Shown piece after piece: positions 62,226 through 64,000 of a DNA stretch of 64,000 nucleotides. Made by a program: the position numbers and the translations under genes. Below the pieces are notes generated by a model. It worked only from the letters and a program-made list of their open reading frames with translations. It made no database searches and was not told where the DNA came from. Numbering within the stretch: position 1 is the first letter of the stretch; each line of letters begins with the position of its first letter. Source of the DNA: Hippophae tibetana (taxonomy: Eukaryota; Streptophyta; Magnoliopsida; Rosales; Elaeagnaceae); NCBI GenBank assembly GCA_037013495.1, contig CM072808.1, positions 7,417,319 through 7,481,318 of the forward strand, in the 5' to 3' direction.

Positions 62226-64000
62226 CAATATGCATTGGTCTCGCAAGAAAAAAATCGTTTTTGTACCCAAATAACATCGTTTACATCAGTTATTTAGTGT
62301 TTAAAGATTTTGACGCACCATTTTCATTTTACTTACTTCGGTTTTAATACAAAAGAGTTAGAAAGGAGATATTTGTGCTGACCTAGGGTTGTTTATTTAT
62401 ATTTTCAATCAATCTCTATTATCCAAAAAAATGGAGAAGAGAAAAAGAAAGGGAATGTTGTTCAAATTTTCAAAAACAAAACCACATTTGGTAAATATGA
62501 GTTACAACTTTCAACGGAGATAACTTTTGACTCGGGTATCCAAACGAATATTATAATATATTAAATTGAATCTCATATCAAATTAAACAATATGCATTGG
62601 TGTCGAAGGGAAAATCATTTTTGTACCCAAATAACATCGTTTACATCACTTATTTAGTGTTTAAAGTTTTTGACACACAATTTTCATTTTACATACTTCA
62701 AGTTTAATTCAATAGAGCTATAGAGGAGATATTGGTGCCAACCTAGGGTTGTTTATTTATATTTTCAATCAATCTCTATTATTCAAAAAAGGTTGAGAAG
62801 AGAAAAAGAAAGGGAATGTTGTTAAAAAAATTCTAAACCAAAAACACATTTGGTAAATATGAGTTACAACTTTCAACGGAGTGAACTTTTGACTCGGGTA
62901 TCGAAACGACTATTATAATATATCAAATTTAAGCTCATATCAAATTACACAATATGCGTTGGTCTCGCAAAGAAAATATTTTTGTATCCAAATAACATCG
63001 TTTACATTACTTATTTAATGTTTAAAGTTTTTGACTCACCATTTTCATTTTACTTACTTCCGGTTTAATTTAATAGAGCTATAAAGGAGATATTGCTGCT
63101 GACCTAGGATTGTTTTTTATATTTTCAATCAATCTCTCTTATTGCAAAAATATTGAGTAGAAAAAATGAACGGAGATGTTGTTCACATTTTCAAAAACAA
63201 AAAAACATTTGGTAAATAAGAGTAACAACTTTCAACGGAGATAACTTTGTACTCGTGTATCGAAACAAATATTATAATTTATTAAATGGAAGCTCATATC
63301 AAATTACACAACATGCATTGGTCTCGCAAGAAAAAAATCGTTTTTGCACCCAAATAACATCGTTTACATTACTTATTTAGTGTTTAAAGATTTTGACGCA
63401 GCATTTTCATTTTCATTTTACTTACATCTGTTTTAATTCAAAAGAGATATAATGGAGATATTGGTACCGACCTAGGGTTGTTTATTAATATTTTCAATCA
63501 ATCTCTATTATTCAAAAAAAATAGATAAAAGAAAAAGAAGGGGAATGTTGTTCAAATTTTAAAAATTAAAAACACATTTGGTAAATATGAGTAACAACTT
63601 TCAACGGAGATAACTTTTGATTGGGGTATCGAAACGACTATTATAATATATCAAATTGAAGTTCATATCAAATTACACAATATGCGTTGGTCTCGCAAAG
63701 AAAATCGTTTTTGTATCCAAATAACATCGTTTACATTACTTATTTAATGTTTAAAGTTTTTGACTCACCATTTTCATTTTACTTACTTCTAGTTTAATTT
63801 AATAGAGCTATAAAGGAGATATTGGTGCCGACCTAGGATTGTTTTTTATATTTTCAATTAATCTCTCTTATTGAAAAAATATTGAGTAGAAAAAAAGAAC
63901 GGAGATGTTGTTCACATTTTCAAAAAGAAAAAAACATTTGGTAAATAAGAGTAACAACTTTCAACGGAGATAACTTTTTACTCGTGTATCGAAACAAATA
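62226..64000 (+). repeat. Monomers D-B-C-D'-C, last one cut by the window end
   Basis: Starts are 62226 D, 62588 B, 62950 C, 63309 D' and 63678 C (323 bp in window). The order D-B-C-D' is that of the 33-41 kb pentamer, but the sequences are diverged (ttcggttttaatac, aattctaaacc). The D' has an extra cattttcatttt duplication near 63402-63420. The array continues beyond the window. Confidence 0.82.

Larger units (their letters stand above)
1..64000. repeat. Satellite DNA array, ~361 bp monomer, about 177 head-to-tail copies
   Basis: Seen: the anchor caatatg (or a one- or two-base variant) recurs at 5, 365, 728, 1089, 1454, 1814 and on to 63678, nearly always 359-365 bp apart and always on the + strand. 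Blocks common to all monomers include acccaaataacatcgttta, cattttcattttactta and tattttcaatcaatctct. No stretch longer than about 30 bp falls outside the repeat, so every gene-free interval is accounted for. Known: long single-orientation tandem arrays of this unit size are typical of centromeric or other constitutive heterochromatin. Inferred: a eukaryotic, probably flowering-plant satellite. I do not recognise the family. Both edges of the window are still inside the array, so its full length is unknown. Confidence 0.98.

Noticed and set aside
1-64000. CRISPR array, because of regular repeats.
   Set aside because: Repeats are ~361 bp with no unique spacers. Every segment between conserved blocks is itself repeated.
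1-64000. LTR-retrotransposon or other mobile-element origin, suggested by purine tracts and repeated ends.
   Set aside because: There is no reverse transcriptase, integrase or primer-binding site, and no terminal repeats distinct from the monomer. The purine tract occurs in nearly every beta monomer.
1-64000. tRNA, rRNA or other structured RNA genes.
   Set aside because: No cloverleaf, rRNA-like or A/B-box pattern was seen. GC is low and uniform across the monomers.

Overview
The whole 64 kb window is one uninterrupted, head-to-tail satellite DNA array. I see no protein-coding gene, RNA gene, transposon, retroelement, CRISPR array or unique flanking sequence. The unit is about 361 bp and is AT-rich (GC roughly a quarter to 30% by eye). 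Phasing every copy on the shared 7-mer caatatg gives 177 monomer starts, from position 5 to 63678, with a mean spacing of about 362 bp; all lie in the same orientation. Such an array points to constitutive heterochromatin of a eukaryote: centromeric, pericentromeric, subtelomeric or knob. The 361 bp period (about two nucleosomes), AT-richness and general sequence style fit a flowering plant, but I do not recognise the family and cannot name a species.

Monomers fall into classes by their first ~100 bp and their second half. Class A begins gcattttcctc, B gcattggtgtcgaaagg or gcattggtttcg, C gcgttggtctcgcaagg, D gcattggtctcgcaagaaaa, and E gcattggtgtcgtaagg. D' is a D derivative with tgcacccaaat and ttcaaaagagct. 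Two second-half types exist. The alpha tail (ctcttattgaaaaagtattg, ttcacatttt, aataagagt) is usual on A, C and E. The beta tail (ctattattcaaaa, gagaagagaaaaag, ttcaaatttt, atatgagtt) is usual on B, D and D'. Several monomers are chimeras of two classes.

Layout. 1-5 kb: A-B-C-D with E-D dimers. 5.2-13.5 kb: a 7-monomer unit of 2530 bp in three nearly identical copies, the third carrying an extra D-E dimer. 13.5-23.9 kb: mixed order, including a long unit at 15.9-19.5 kb partly repeated at 19.5-21.4 kb. 23.9-27.5 kb: two copies of A-B-B-C-D (~1812 bp). 27.2-29.7 kb: E-D dimers (~725 bp). 29.7-33.3 kb: a C-A-D-E-D/A-D segment that recurs at 43 and 56.5 kb. 33.3-41.6 kb: D-B-C-D'-A pentamers (1807 bp), two clean and two enlarged. 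45.6-56.3 kb: three C-D'-A-D-A/D units and, between them, two near-identical 2147 bp hexamers. 56.3-64 kb: older-looking, more mixed sequence with D'-A dimers and truncated monomers.

Nothing here works as genes or operons. The interest lies in the array's history: local amplification of multi-monomer units by unequal exchange, class chimeras that switch in one conserved block, three sequence domains marked by private variants, and deletions later copied along with their unit. The short open reading frames on the + strand are by-products of the repeat and are not annotated as genes.
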